Positions 1 through 8,162 of a stretch of 56,849 nucleotides of DNA are shown here, piece by piece. The stretch's first letter is position 1. Every line of letters begins with the position of its first letter. A program made the translations under genes and the position numbers. The stretch spans positions 1-56,849 of the forward strand of contig JAOZSJ010000010.1 in the NCBI GenBank assembly GCA_029939715.1. Reading direction: 5' to 3'. The notes beneath the pieces were generated by a model. It searched no databases. It was not told the DNA's origin and worked only from the letters and a program-made list of their open reading frames with translations. This DNA is from 4572-123 sp002084545 (GTDB lineage Bacteria > Desulfobacterota > Desulfobacteria > Desulfobacterales > 4572-123).

Positions 1-926
1 TCGTAAACAGACATCATCATAACATTTAAAATACTTATAAGGACAATAGCGATCATGATAAATCTCATGCTTATGGTCATCAAATTGATCATATTGGCAA
101 TATTTGAAAATGGAGAAAGCTTTTCCCATGTATGTATTTCAAAGGCGGGTTTCCCTTTTTTATTTTTAAACTCGGCCAGAGCGGATTCAAGGTCTGCGTG
201 AACATTGTCGAGTTTATCAAATTTTTTAATCCGCAGGGCAATTTCAATAATTTCCGGTTTTCCCATGCGAAGCAGGGACTGAGCATCCTTTATATGCATA
301 TACCCTTCCTTGCCCTGGGGTCCTAAAAGACTTTCTATAATCCCGGCCACAATGAAATTAAGACCGTTTACAGAGCCATCCTTGTTGTTAGCTACAAGCA
401 CCACGGAGTCTCCGATTTTAATCTTCAAACCCGCGGCCAGTTTTTCAGGAATGATAATTTCTCCAGGTTTAAGCAGAATATCCGGTTTTTGGCTGCCGCC
501 GAATGTCATGCGCTCACCGACATTGGGGCAAACCATGATTTCCGTTTTTGGATCAATGGCATTTAAACGGATATTAGTGGTTTCCGTATAATTGCTGAGC
601 ATGGCACTTAGCTTTATTCTTGGTGAATAGGCCTCGACATCAGAATTTTCCTTGAGTACTTTTTCTATCGTTTTGTAACCCTTTTGATTAATGGTCAAAT
701 TCAGCGGCGAAGTATCTATGGAAGAAACATAACCTTTTTTATGGATCTGCATATGAGCAAGGTTTGAGTCGGTAATCTGGCCGATCATCATCTCTTTAAA
801 TGAGCCGGCAAGTCCTGAAAAAAGTATTACCATCAACAGACCGAGTGTTATCAGCATGGAGGTCAGTAAAGTTCTTCGCTTATAACGCATCAGGTTCCGC
901 AAAGCTATTTTAAAAATTCTAATCAT
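1..926 (-). CDS. ABC transporter permease, MacB/LolC-FtsX type (3' end outside window)
   Basis: About 308 codons are visible from an ATG at 926 preceded by GAAGGAG; the frame is open to the window edge, so the C-terminus is missing. The protein starts with a short basic stretch and one membrane helix (about residues 17-36), then a long extracytoplasmic MacB-type periplasmic domain, and enters a second helix just before the edge. This is the layout of the FtsX-like permeases of MacB/LolCE exporters, which move lipoproteins, peptides or drugs using a separate cytoplasmic ATPase. That ATPase lies directly upstream: its stop is at 951, and reading on past it the TAA of TAGCCAAAATAA abuts this gene's Shine-Dalgarno region. 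The two form one operon. The substrate cannot be told from the sequence. Confidence 0.85.
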   Translation of the reverse strand, partial: MIRIFKIALRNLMRYKRRTLLTSMLITLGLLMVILFSGLAGSFKEMMIGQITDSNLAHMQIHKKGYVSSIDTSPLNLTINQKGYKTIEKVLKENSDVEAYSPRIKLSAMLSNYTETTNIRLNAIDPKTEIMVCPNVGERMTFGGSQKPDILLKPGEIIIPEKLAAGLKIKIGDSVVLVANNKDGSVNGLNFIVAGIIESLLGPQGKEGYMHIKDAQSLLRMGKPEIIEIALRIKKFDKLDNVHADLESALAEFKNKKGKPAFEIHTWEKLSPFSNIANMINLMTISMRFIMIAIVLISILNVMMMSVY

Positions 927-950
927 TATATTTCTCCTTCATTATTTTGG

Positions 951-1622
951 CTAAACAAGCCTTCCGTCTTCTAATGTATGAATAACCTCGGCTTCTTCCA
1001 TGACTCCCGGATCATGGGTGGAAAAAATGAATGTCGTATTGAATTCATCACGCATGGCACGCATAAGACGAATTACATTCACTGCTGATTTTTTATCAAG
1101 GTTTGCAGTCGGTTCATCCGCAAGAACAAGTTTCGGCTGTGTAACCAAAGCCCGTGCCACGGCCACCCGCTGCTTCTGCCCCCCTGAAAGCTGGTCCGGA
1201 AATTTATCTTTCTGGTCAAGCATCCCTACCGCTTCAAGAACTTGTAACACCTTTTCCTTGCGTTTTGATACGGATTCATTTTTTATCATCACAAGAGGAT
1301 ATTCGACGTTTTCATAGGTGGTGAGCACCTGAAAAAGGTTGAATGCCTGGAAAATAAACCCGAGGGCAGAGCCCCTGAACGCTGCGCGCTGCCTGCGGTC
1401 AAAAGTATCCACCTGCTCTTTGCCGACAAATACCTTTCCCTTTGTCGGCTTATCCAGACATCCGATAAGGTTCAACATGGTGGTTTTACCGCTCCCGGAA
1501 GGTCCTACAAAAGTAACAAAGGATGCCTCATCAATGGAAAGCGTTACATCCTGCAGGGCTTTTACCCGCACCTCACCTGTCTGATATATTTTTGAAACAT
1601 TATCAATCCGAACCAAAGCCAT
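951..1622 (-). CDS. ABC transporter ATP-binding protein, LolD/MacB family
   Basis: A 223-residue ATPase of the usual LolD/MacB length. Walker A GPSGSGKT is at residues 40-47, a Q-loop near 91, the ABC signature LSGGQ at 145-149, Walker B LVLADE at 165-170 and the H-loop histidine at 203. The start is the ATG at 1622, behind an AGGAG site; reading further upstream runs into the N gap and is not real. It powers the permease encoded 24 bases downstream on the same strand. It ends in TAG, with an in-frame TAA two codons later. A third operon member, such as a membrane fusion protein, may have been lost in the gap upstream. Confidence 0.93.
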   Translation of the reverse strand: MALVRIDNVSKIYQTGEVRVKALQDVTLSIDEASFVTFVGPSGSGKTTMLNLIGCLDKPTKGKVFVGKEQVDTFDRRQRAAFRGSALGFIFQAFNLFQVLTTYENVEYPLVMIKNESVSKRKEKVLQVLEAVGMLDQKDKFPDQLSGGQKQRVAVARALVTQPKLVLADEPTANLDKKSAVNVIRLMRAMRDEFNTTFIFSTHDPGVMEEAEVIHTLEDGRLV

Positions 1623-1635
1623 AATCTTCTCCTTT

Positions 1636-1735
1636 NNNNNNNNNNNNNNNNNNNNNNNNNNNNNNNNNNNNNNNNNNNNNNNNNNNNNNNNNNNNNNNNN
1701 NNNNNNNNNNNNNNNNNNNNNNNNNNNNNNNNNNN
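1636..1735. other. Assembly gap (100 N)
   Basis: Exactly 100 undetermined bases, the conventional placeholder for a scaffold join of unknown length. The 5' context of the ABC operon and whatever separates it from the kinase gene at 1804 are unknown. The real distance could be much more than 100 bases. Confidence 0.98.
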
Positions 1736-1803
1736 CCAAAAAAAAATCTGTATTCACCAAGGTTTTAACGGCTTTTTGGCCATTTGGAAGGAAAAAAATA
1801 TAC

Positions 1804-4440
1804 TCAATCTGATATTTTCTTCAATTTTTCCATCAAATCCGCTCTTTCAAACGGTTTTTGAATAAAATCCTCGGCTCCGGCATCCAGAATTTCACTTGTC
1901 GGGCCGTCAATGGAATACTCGCTGCATACAATTACCTTCAAATCGGGCCGGGCATCCATAAGCAGCGGGTATATGGCCTTTCCGTCCATATCCGGCAAAA
2001 CAATATCAAGAAGGGCCATGTCAATATTACCTTCAAAAGTTCCGGCCATGTCAACGGCCTCCTGCCCTGTTTTCGCTTCCAACACATCGTAACCCAGTTT
2101 TGTCAGCAGGGCACGGTTCACATCCATGACCATTTTGTCATCTTCGATAATAAGAATAGTGCCCGATCCTTTCACCGGCGCAGGCTTTGGTACGACATGT
2201 TTTTTTACAATATTTTCAACGGCTGGAAGGTATATCTTCACGGTGGTTCCTTTGTCCGGCTCGGATTCAATAAAAATCCAGCCTTCATGATTTTTAATAA
2301 TACCGTAAACGGCCGCCATGCCGAGACCCCGCCCAAGAAACCGGGTTGTAAAAAAGGGTTCGAATATCCGTTTTCGGGTCATCTCATCCATGCCTTTACC
2401 GTTATCGCCGACTGACAGTTTCATGTAATTTCCAGGCTTTAAACCCGGGAAACCTTCGGCATCCGCGCTGGTCAGCATCCCGGATTTGCCGGTGATCCGA
2501 ATTTGTCCATTATCCCTGCCCTCCATGGCTTCGGATGCGTTGGACAGTAAAGCCATAAGTACCATTTGCATCTGGGCCTTATCCGCCTTGATACTGCCGC
2601 TGTCAACAGGCAGGTCCACCTCTACCTTCACGGCCGGGTCAACCGCATGTTTAATCAAAGGCAATGTCCGACTGACAAAATCATGCACGGAAATGGTATC
2701 CGGTTGATATTTTCCGCCTTTGGCATAGGCTACAAGCTGACTGGTAAGATCCGCCATCCGCAGGGCCGCCTTTTTCATCCGCCCGGTATGCCGAAGCAGG
2801 TTTTCTTCACCGGGATAGATCATCTCAAGCAGATCAACGTTTCCGGTAATTCCCGACAGAACATTATTGAACTGGTGGGCGATACCACCGGCAAGGCATG
2901 AAATCGCCTCTGCTTTTCGGGCCTGCTCCAGTCGGTTCTGTAATTGCTTCCGCTGAGTCAGATCAACATCCATGCAATAAAATTCAGGCACTTTTCTATT
3001 TTTTTTCAGTACCACATAACTGGTGAGTACCGATACCGGTGACCCGTCATTTCTCATCACCATCAACTCTTCTGAAGGTGCGGCAATTCCTGTTTCAACG
3101 GCACGCCTTATTGTATTGAGCACATGTTCATGCAATTCGGGAGGAACAATCAGGTCGATAATATTATTGCCGACAGCCTCTTCCCTGGTATATCCATACA
3201 GATCTTCGCTTGCCCGGTTCCAGTAACAGATGGTCCCATCCGGGCTGTAGCCCTGTATAGCCGCCGGTACATTTTCAAACAGCGCCCTGAAACGCGCCTC
3301 ACTCTCTTTCAGTGCCTCTTCCGCCTGCTTTCGTTCAGAGATCTCTTTTTTAAGCTTTTTATTAAAAATAAAAAGTAGCGCTGCAATCAGACCGATCAAC
3401 AGGCTCACAACGACCAGGATGTAAAATGCCCATTTCATCCACCTGTAACCGGCAGCAGGATCAGGATCATACAAAAACCCTTTCATGGAATAGTCCGGCT
3501 CAAGCATGCCCAGTTCGACATATGTGTCGGCAATATGCCGCCATCGTCCCGGATTCATATGTCCGATCCGGACCAGATCCGGCAGCATGCATTTTTGGAT
3601 GGCATCGGCTTCGAACCGAAGATGGACTCTTTCTTTTTTCACGCCGTACCGGGCCAGAATAATATCAATCATCTCTTCATGATGGGCCATTGCATATTCC
3701 CAGCCGCGCAGGGATGCCTTTAAAAAACGGTTGACCCGTTCGGGGTGTTTTTCAACCTCCCGGTCTGTTGTGAAAAGACAGTCACCGTAAAAATCAACCC
3801 CGTAAGATAGCGGTTTAATAATACCCGGCGTTATTCCGATGCTTTCAAGATACCAGGGTTCATTGGTCAGGTAGGCACTGAAGGCATCGGTTCTTCCGTC
3901 AATGAGATCATTCAGGTCAAAGGATTGATCCAGCCTTTTGATTGAATTCATGCCGATGTTTTCATTTTTTAAAACGGCAAGGATATCGGCATCTTTTTTC
4001 CCAGGCAGTATCATGACCCGCTTCCCAATGAGATCGTGCGGAGTTTCTATGCCTGAATCTTTACGGGTCACAAGGATAGATGGGGAATGCTGAAAGATGG
4101 GGGCCAGAACAACAAAAGGGTCTCCCTCGGCCCGATGCAGGATCAGTTCCGACCCGGCAACTCCATACTGGGCCTGTCCGGATAAAAGTGATTCACGGGC
4201 AAACACTCCCCGGCGGCATTCGCGTATGGTTACCTCAAGGCCCTCTTCCCTGTAATAGCCCTTGGCAAGGGCCGCGTAGTATCCTGCAAACTGAAACTGA
4301 TGTTTCCATGCCAGTTGCAGAGTAACCTTGTCGGGCATGCCGCCGGCTTCCGCCCGCAAATCGGGGGGTATCATAAAAAGCAATATTGCCAGTGATAACA
4401 GGATTTTCAAAAATAAGGTTCTTAAATCTTTAAATAGCAT
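1804..4440 (-). CDS. Hybrid histidine kinase with NMT1/THI5-like sensor, PAS and receiver domains
   Basis: An 878-residue membrane sensor. After a signal peptide (about residues 5-32) comes an NMT1/THI5-like substrate-binding fold (about 38-290), the module that in ABC systems binds thiamine precursors or similar small molecules. One transmembrane helix (337-360) leads to a PAS domain (about 378-495), a histidine-kinase core with phospho-acceptor His522 in GGIAHQFNN, an HATPase domain with N and G boxes, and a C-terminal receiver (760-878) with Asp812 and Lys862. The ATG at 4440 is chosen because GGTGAG lies at good distance; a GTG at 4455 is possible but lacks such a site. Periplasmic ligand binding probably controls phosphoflow to the receiver. 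The HTH-receiver gene 111 bases upstream on the same strand may be the partner. Confidence 0.9.
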   Translation of the reverse strand: MLFKDLRTLFLKILLSLAILLFMIPPDLRAEAGGMPDKVTLQLAWKHQFQFAGYYAALAKGYYREEGLEVTIRECRRGVFARESLLSGQAQYGVAGSELILHRAEGDPFVVLAPIFQHSPSILVTRKDSGIETPHDLIGKRVMILPGKKDADILAVLKNENIGMNSIKRLDQSFDLNDLIDGRTDAFSAYLTNEPWYLESIGITPGIIKPLSYGVDFYGDCLFTTDREVEKHPERVNRFLKASLRGWEYAMAHHEEMIDIILARYGVKKERVHLRFEADAIQKCMLPDLVRIGHMNPGRWRHIADTYVELGMLEPDYSMKGFLYDPDPAAGYRWMKWAFYILVVVSLLIGLIAALLFIFNKKLKKEISERKQAEEALKESEARFRALFENVPAAIQGYSPDGTICYWNRASEDLYGYTREEAVGNNIIDLIVPPELHEHVLNTIRRAVETGIAAPSEELMVMRNDGSPVSVLTSYVVLKKNRKVPEFYCMDVDLTQRKQLQNRLEQARKAEAISCLAGGIAHQFNNVLSGITGNVDLLEMIYPGEENLLRHTGRMKKAALRMADLTSQLVAYAKGGKYQPDTISVHDFVSRTLPLIKHAVDPAVKVEVDLPVDSGSIKADKAQMQMVLMALLSNASEAMEGRDNGQIRITGKSGMLTSADAEGFPGLKPGNYMKLSVGDNGKGMDEMTRKRIFEPFFTTRFLGRGLGMAAVYGIIKNHEGWIFIESEPDKGTTVKIYLPAVENIVKKHVVPKPAPVKGSGTILIIEDDKMVMDVNRALLTKLGYDVLEAKTGQEAVDMAGTFEGNIDMALLDIVLPDMDGKAIYPLLMDARPDLKVIVCSEYSIDGPTSEILDAGAEDFIQKPFERADLMEKLKKISD

Positions 4441-4551
4441 CAATTTTGATCTCACCCGAAAAAATAATGTTTAAATGACCCGCCCGCGGGCTTTCAATTA
4501 CTTATTCTGATCTGGTGTTACAATCGGTGTCCTGCTTTTGATTATGCCTGC

Positions 4552-5118
4552 TCAGGATAGCAAATAACCTGTCTCCTTCTTTAAACTTTTTATATCAATG
4601 GGCTTTGGAAGGAAAAGGTCCGCTCCGGAGCTTAATATCCGCCGCCTGTTTTCTTCCGTGTAAAAACCCGATATGGCAATAATTTTTATATTCGCGGTAT
4701 CCGGATCTTTCTTTAAACGCTCGCAGATCTCAAATCCATCCATTTCCGGCATAAACAGGTCGAAAATAATAAGATTCGGCTTAAATTTCATTACCCTCAG
4801 TCCGGCCTCGAATCCATCTGATGCATATTCCGATTCATAGCCATCGCCGGTGAGCGCATCTTGTAAAAGTGATCTGATATTCCGATCGTCATCGACTATG
4901 AGAATCCGCTTCTTATCCGCATTTCCGCGAATCCGGTTGTCCATCTTTTTTCGCCTGATAAAATCGAAAAAATCCGCACGATAGATCCGGTGATGCCCTC
5001 CGGCGGTAGCCGCTGATTTGAGTGTACCGGACTTGACCCACCGCCAGATCGAAGTTCTGGACACACCGCACAGTTCCGCAGCCTGATTAACCGTGAGTAT
5101 TTCATTTTCTGTTTTCAT
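4552..5118 (-). CDS. Excisionase/MerR-type HTH fused to a response-regulator receiver domain
   Basis: 188 residues in two parts. Residues 7-55 form a short winged helix-turn-helix of the excisionase/MerR N-terminal type: LTVNQAAELCGVSRTSIWRW, then the wing motif GGHHRI. Residues 70-188 form a receiver domain with acidic pocket Asp76-78, phospho-acceptor Asp120 in IIFDLFMPEMDG, and Lys172. The order is the reverse of classic response regulators, which carry the receiver first. It most likely binds DNA under phosphorylation control by a kinase, the hybrid kinase downstream being the nearest candidate. The gene has a near-perfect sigma-70 promoter with a palindrome at the start site, suggesting autoregulation. 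No clear Shine-Dalgarno site precedes the ATG at 5118. Confidence 0.88.
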   Translation of the reverse strand: MKTENEILTVNQAAELCGVSRTSIWRWVKSGTLKSAATAGGHHRIYRADFFDFIRRKKMDNRIRGNADKKRILIVDDDRNIRSLLQDALTGDGYESEYASDGFEAGLRVMKFKPNLIIFDLFMPEMDGFEICERLKKDPDTANIKIIAISGFYTEENRRRILSSGADLFLPKPIDIKSLKKETGYLLS

Positions 5119-5148
5119 AATTGAATTTTAACGCCAAAAAATTTAGTT

Positions 5149-5163
5149 AACGAAAGTTTCGTT
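5149..5163. promoter_or_regulatory. Palindromic operator candidate
   Basis: A perfect odd palindrome, seven-base arms AACGAAA and TTTCGTT around one central G. It lies 9-23 bases downstream of the predicted start of transcription of the HTH-receiver gene, a classic repressor position. Which protein binds is inference; the HTH-receiver protein itself is the first candidate. Confidence 0.5.
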
Positions 5164-5178
5164 TGCAACAAATGCAAC

Positions 5179-5206
5179 ATTATATTAGCGGGAGGATTGT
5201 TGTCAA
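5179..5206 (-). promoter_or_regulatory. Sigma-70 promoter of the HTH-receiver gene
   Basis: TTGACA (5206-5201), a 16-base spacer and TATAAT (5184-5179), both hexamers matching consensus. Transcription would begin near 5172, leaving a leader of about 50 bases before the ATG at 5118. Confidence 0.75.
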
Positions 5207-5311
5207 TAAAAAATATTCACGGCTCTATTTTGAAATTTTAGTCATTGTGATTTGTTTGTGATTTGTTTATTATCAGTAACTGCTCAGGTAAACAGGTTAA
5301 ATACTGAAGAC

Positions 5312-5339
5312 TTGCTTTAAAAGCGCCGATGGTTATATT
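5312..5339 (+). promoter_or_regulatory. Candidate promoter of fmdB-hemC-cobA/hemD
   Basis: TTGCTT (5312-5317), a 16-base spacer and TATATT (5334-5339). A tandem TGATTTGTTTG-type direct repeat lies about 60 bases upstream and could be an activator site. There is no other obvious promoter before the FmdB start at 5414. Confidence 0.5.
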
Positions 5340-5413
5340 ATTCTAATATCTTTCATAGTGATTGAAAAATAATTTATACGAATAAGCCCTAAATACAAGG
5401 AGAAATACAAGAA

Positions 5414-5644
5414 ATGCCGATCTACGAGTACTACTGCAATGACTGTGGTAAAAACTTTGAATGTCTGATCATTGGAAATGACACCCCGAAATGCTCCAAC
5501 TGCAGCAGTGAAAATGCTGCCCGGTTGATGTCGGCCTGCGGATTTTTCAGCAAAAGCGGAACCGGTGAAACGGTCGGTACATCGGCAGGCGCGTCAAGTT
5601 GTTCCGGGTGTTCGGCCACCAGTTGCGCCGGGTGCGGAAACTGA
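5414..5644 (+). CDS. FmdB-family zinc-ribbon protein
   Basis: 76 residues, the normal size of FmdB/CxxC_CXXC_SSSS proteins. The N-terminus MPIYEYYCNDCG is diagnostic; four cysteines in two CxxC pairs (8/11 and 27/30) would bind one zinc. The tail is rich in Ser, Gly, Ala and Cys and ends with several CxGC-like pairs, as is usual in this family. The ATG follows AGGAGAAATACAAGAA. FmdB proteins are regulators or small adaptors of uncertain role. The stop codon overlaps the hemC start (ATGA), so translation is coupled to tetrapyrrole synthesis. Confidence 0.9.
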   Translation: MPIYEYYCNDCGKNFECLIIGNDTPKCSNCSSENAARLMSACGFFSKSGTGETVGTSAGASSCSGCSATSCAGCGN

Positions 5645-6579
5645 TGAAATCAACGATAAAAATAGGCACCAGAGGAAGCAACCTGGCTCTTTGGCAGGCC
5701 GCATGGGTCAAATCGGCCATAGAAAAGAAATATCCTGAAATAGCCGTCGATATCGTGGTAATAACAACCAGGGGCGATAAAATCCTGGATGTTCCGCTGG
5801 CTAAAGTCGGCGGCAAGGGCCTGTTTGTTAAAGAGATAGAAGAGGCCCTGTTAAGAGAGGATATCGATATTGCCGTGCACAGCATGAAAGATATGCCCGC
5901 GGACCTGCCGGATGGACTGTGCATCGGCCCCATACCTGAACGCGAAGTATCCAGTGATGTCCTGATCTCAGGTAATGGCGGACGGCTTGCCGACCTGAAA
6001 TCCGGCCGGAGCATCGGCACCAGCAGTCTGCGGAGATCGGCCCAGTTGCTGCACGCCCGGCCCGATCTTAAAATTGTTCCTTTGCGCGGCAACCTGCAAA
6101 CACGCCTGAAAAAACTGGATAAGGGGCAAATGGATGCCATTGTCCTGGCCGCCGCCGGTATCAAGCGCATGAAACTGGAACATCGTATAACCGAATATCT
6201 GGAGCCCTCAATTATGCTGCCCGCAGTCGGCCAGGGCGCTCTTTGTATCGAGGTTCGAAAAAACGACCCGGAAACATATCGGGCATTAAATCATCTGGAG
6301 CATGGTCCCACCCGGACGGCGATTTTAGGCGAACGTGCTTTTTTAAACAGACTTGAAGGCGGATGTCAGGTACCCATTGCCGCGCTGGGCCGGATCCTGC
6401 GGGATCAAATCACCATATCCGGTCTTGTGGCCGACATTGACGGTCAAACCATATTCAAAGAAACACTTTCCGGGCCTGCAAACGCATCCGAAGCCATCGG
6501 CACGGATCTGGCGGATCGTCTTGCGGCCCGGGGCGCACGTGATATTTTAAATAAACTCAAAGAAGCTGCACAGGAATAA
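5644..6579 (+). CDS. hemC: Porphobilinogen deaminase (hydroxymethylbilane synthase)
   Basis: 311 residues, full length. The enzyme joins four porphobilinogen units into hydroxymethylbilane in the cytoplasm, the third step toward uroporphyrinogen III, siroheme and cobalamin. Seen in the sequence: N-terminal IGTRGSNLALWQ, the VHSMKD loop with the catalytic Asp83, the arginine-rich GTSSLRRSAQL segment, and Cys241 in LEGGCQVPIA, to which the dipyrromethane cofactor is attached. The start at 5644 overlaps the fmdB stop; a start 45 bases further upstream would lie inside fmdB and is not needed. One base separates it from cobA/hemD. Confidence 0.97.
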   Translation: MKSTIKIGTRGSNLALWQAAWVKSAIEKKYPEIAVDIVVITTRGDKILDVPLAKVGGKGLFVKEIEEALLREDIDIAVHSMKDMPADLPDGLCIGPIPEREVSSDVLISGNGGRLADLKSGRSIGTSSLRRSAQLLHARPDLKIVPLRGNLQTRLKKLDKGQMDAIVLAAAGIKRMKLEHRITEYLEPSIMLPAVGQGALCIEVRKNDPETYRALNHLEHGPTRTAILGERAFLNRLEGGCQVPIAALGRILRDQITISGLVADIDGQTIFKETLSGPANASEAIGTDLADRLAARGARDILNKLKEAAQE

Positions 6580-6580
6580 A

Positions 6581-8095
6581 ATGACGGGAATAGTTTATCT
6601 GGTAGGCGCCGGCCCCGGAGACCCGGGGCTGATAACGGTAAAGGGCCTGGAGTGCATTAAAAAGGCGGATGTCGTAATTTATGACTATCTGGCCGCGCCG
6701 GCCCATCTGGCCCATGTACGTAAAAATGCCGAATCAATCTATGTAGGAAAAAAGGGCGGCGACCATACCCTCTCCCAGGACGGTATCAACGCGCTGATTG
6801 TTGAAAAGGCAACAACAGGTGCCGCCGTCACCCGGCTCAAGGGCGGCGATCCTTTTATTTTCGGACGCGGCGGAGAAGAGGCGGAAGTCCTTATCGAGGC
6901 GGGAATCCCTTTTGAAATCGTTCCCGGTGTCACATCCGCCATCGCCGCACCGGCATATGCGGGAATCCCGTTGACCCACCGGAACTTTACGTCCACCCTG
7001 GCCTTTATCACCGGCCATGAAAATCCGGAAAAATCCACATCAAATATCGACTGGGCCTCCCTGCCAGGCATCGGCACCCTGGTGTTTTTAATGGGCGTAA
7101 AAAACCTGGCTCATATTGTCGAGCGGCTCATGCATTACGGCATGGCGCCGGAAAAACCCGCGGCCCTGGTTCGCTGGGGAACCACCCCATCCCAGGTGAC
7201 AGTGAGCGGCACCCTGGCCGACATTGTGGACAAAACGGCAAAGGCGGGCCTGAAGGCACCGGCCGTTATCGTGGTGGGCGATGTGGTCAAACTCCGGGAG
7301 AGCATGCAGTGGTTTGAGAGCCGGCCCCTGTACGGCAAAACCATTGTTGTCACCCGTGCACGGGAACAGGCCAGCGGCCTTGTAAGGCAACTGACCGATC
7401 TTGGGGCCGAATGTATCGAATGCCCCGCCATTAAAATCCGCAGACCCGCGGACCTGTCATACCTTGACCGGGCCATTGCGCATCTGAATGAGTATCAATG
7501 GGTTATTTTTACCAGTGTCAACGGCGTAAAATTCTTTTTTGAAAGACTGTTTGAAAATGGTCTGGATGTGCGGGCCCTGCACAGCCTCAAAACCGCTTCC
7601 ATCGGGCCTGCCACAGCAGCAAAACTGCTTGAATACGGGATCAATAGCGATATCGTACCGGAAAGCTACCGGGCCGAATCAGTGGTGGCTGCATTTAAAG
7701 ACAAAGATGTCGCCGGAGACAATATTCTGCTGCCCCGCGCGGCCGAAGCCCGGCCTGTCCTTCCGGTTGAGCTCACCAAAATGGGTGCCAGGGTGGATGA
7801 AATTGCCGTATACAACACCTTGCAATCGGAAGCTGATACCGATACCCTGATCGAGAGCCTGGCACAAAAACGCATCGATCTTGTCACCTTTACCAGTTCA
7901 TCGACGGTCAGGAATTTCAAGACTCTTCTGCCGGATGATGCCGCAAAACTGCTGAAGGGCGTTACAATAGCCAGTATCGGTCCGATTACATCAAATACAG
8001 CCCGGGAAGAGGGGTTTGACGTTCATGTCACCGCGGAGACTTATACCATACCCGGTCTTTGCGGGGCCATTGTAAAACATTTTCAAAAAAAATAG
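6581..8095 (+). CDS. cobA/hemD: Uroporphyrinogen-III C-methyltransferase / uroporphyrinogen-III synthase fusion
   Basis: A 504-residue two-enzyme protein. Residues 1-245 are a SAM-dependent uroporphyrin-III methyltransferase: VYLVGAGPGDPGLIT, the LKGGDPFIFGRGGEE loop and GIPLTHR are signatures. From about residue 250 a uroporphyrinogen-III synthase (HemD) domain follows, starting GKTIVVTRAREQ. The protein closes hydroxymethylbilane to uroporphyrinogen III and methylates it at C2 and C7 to precorrin-2. The product feeds siroheme (sulfite reductase), cobalamin and, in sulfate reducers, the alternative heme route. The fusion is common in deltaproteobacteria and Firmicutes. It ends in TAG, and a block of near-identical octamers follows. 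Confidence 0.96.
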   Translation: MTGIVYLVGAGPGDPGLITVKGLECIKKADVVIYDYLAAPAHLAHVRKNAESIYVGKKGGDHTLSQDGINALIVEKATTGAAVTRLKGGDPFIFGRGGEEAEVLIEAGIPFEIVPGVTSAIAAPAYAGIPLTHRNFTSTLAFITGHENPEKSTSNIDWASLPGIGTLVFLMGVKNLAHIVERLMHYGMAPEKPAALVRWGTTPSQVTVSGTLADIVDKTAKAGLKAPAVIVVGDVVKLRESMQWFESRPLYGKTIVVTRAREQASGLVRQLTDLGAECIECPAIKIRRPADLSYLDRAIAHLNEYQWVIFTSVNGVKFFFERLFENGLDVRALHSLKTASIGPATAAKLLEYGINSDIVPESYRAESVVAAFKDKDVAGDNILLPRAAEARPVLPVELTKMGARVDEIAVYNTLQSEADTDTLIESLAQKRIDLVTFTSSSTVRNFKTLLPDDAAKLLKGVTIASIGPITSNTAREEGFDVHVTAETYTIPGLCGAIVKHFQKK

Positions 8096-8106
8096 ACCCT
8101 GACTCC

Positions 8107-8145
8107 CCGAACCCTTGAATCTTTGAATCTTTGAATCCGCGAACC
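8107..8145. repeat. Octamer tandem repeat (TTTGAATC type)
   Basis: Successive units of about eight bases, CGAACCC, TTGAATC, TTTGAATC, TTTGAATC and CGCGAACC, fill the short gap between cobA/hemD and the M20-like gene. Such TYGAAYC runs are dispersed intergenic repeats in related genomes as far as I recall. No function is visible. Confidence 0.55.
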
Positions 8146-8162
8146 GTTACAAAACATAATTC

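Noticed and set aside
1623..1760. Extension of the ABC ATPase N-terminus through the N gap
   Set aside because: The extra residues come from undetermined bases; a proper ribosome site and ATG exist at 1622.
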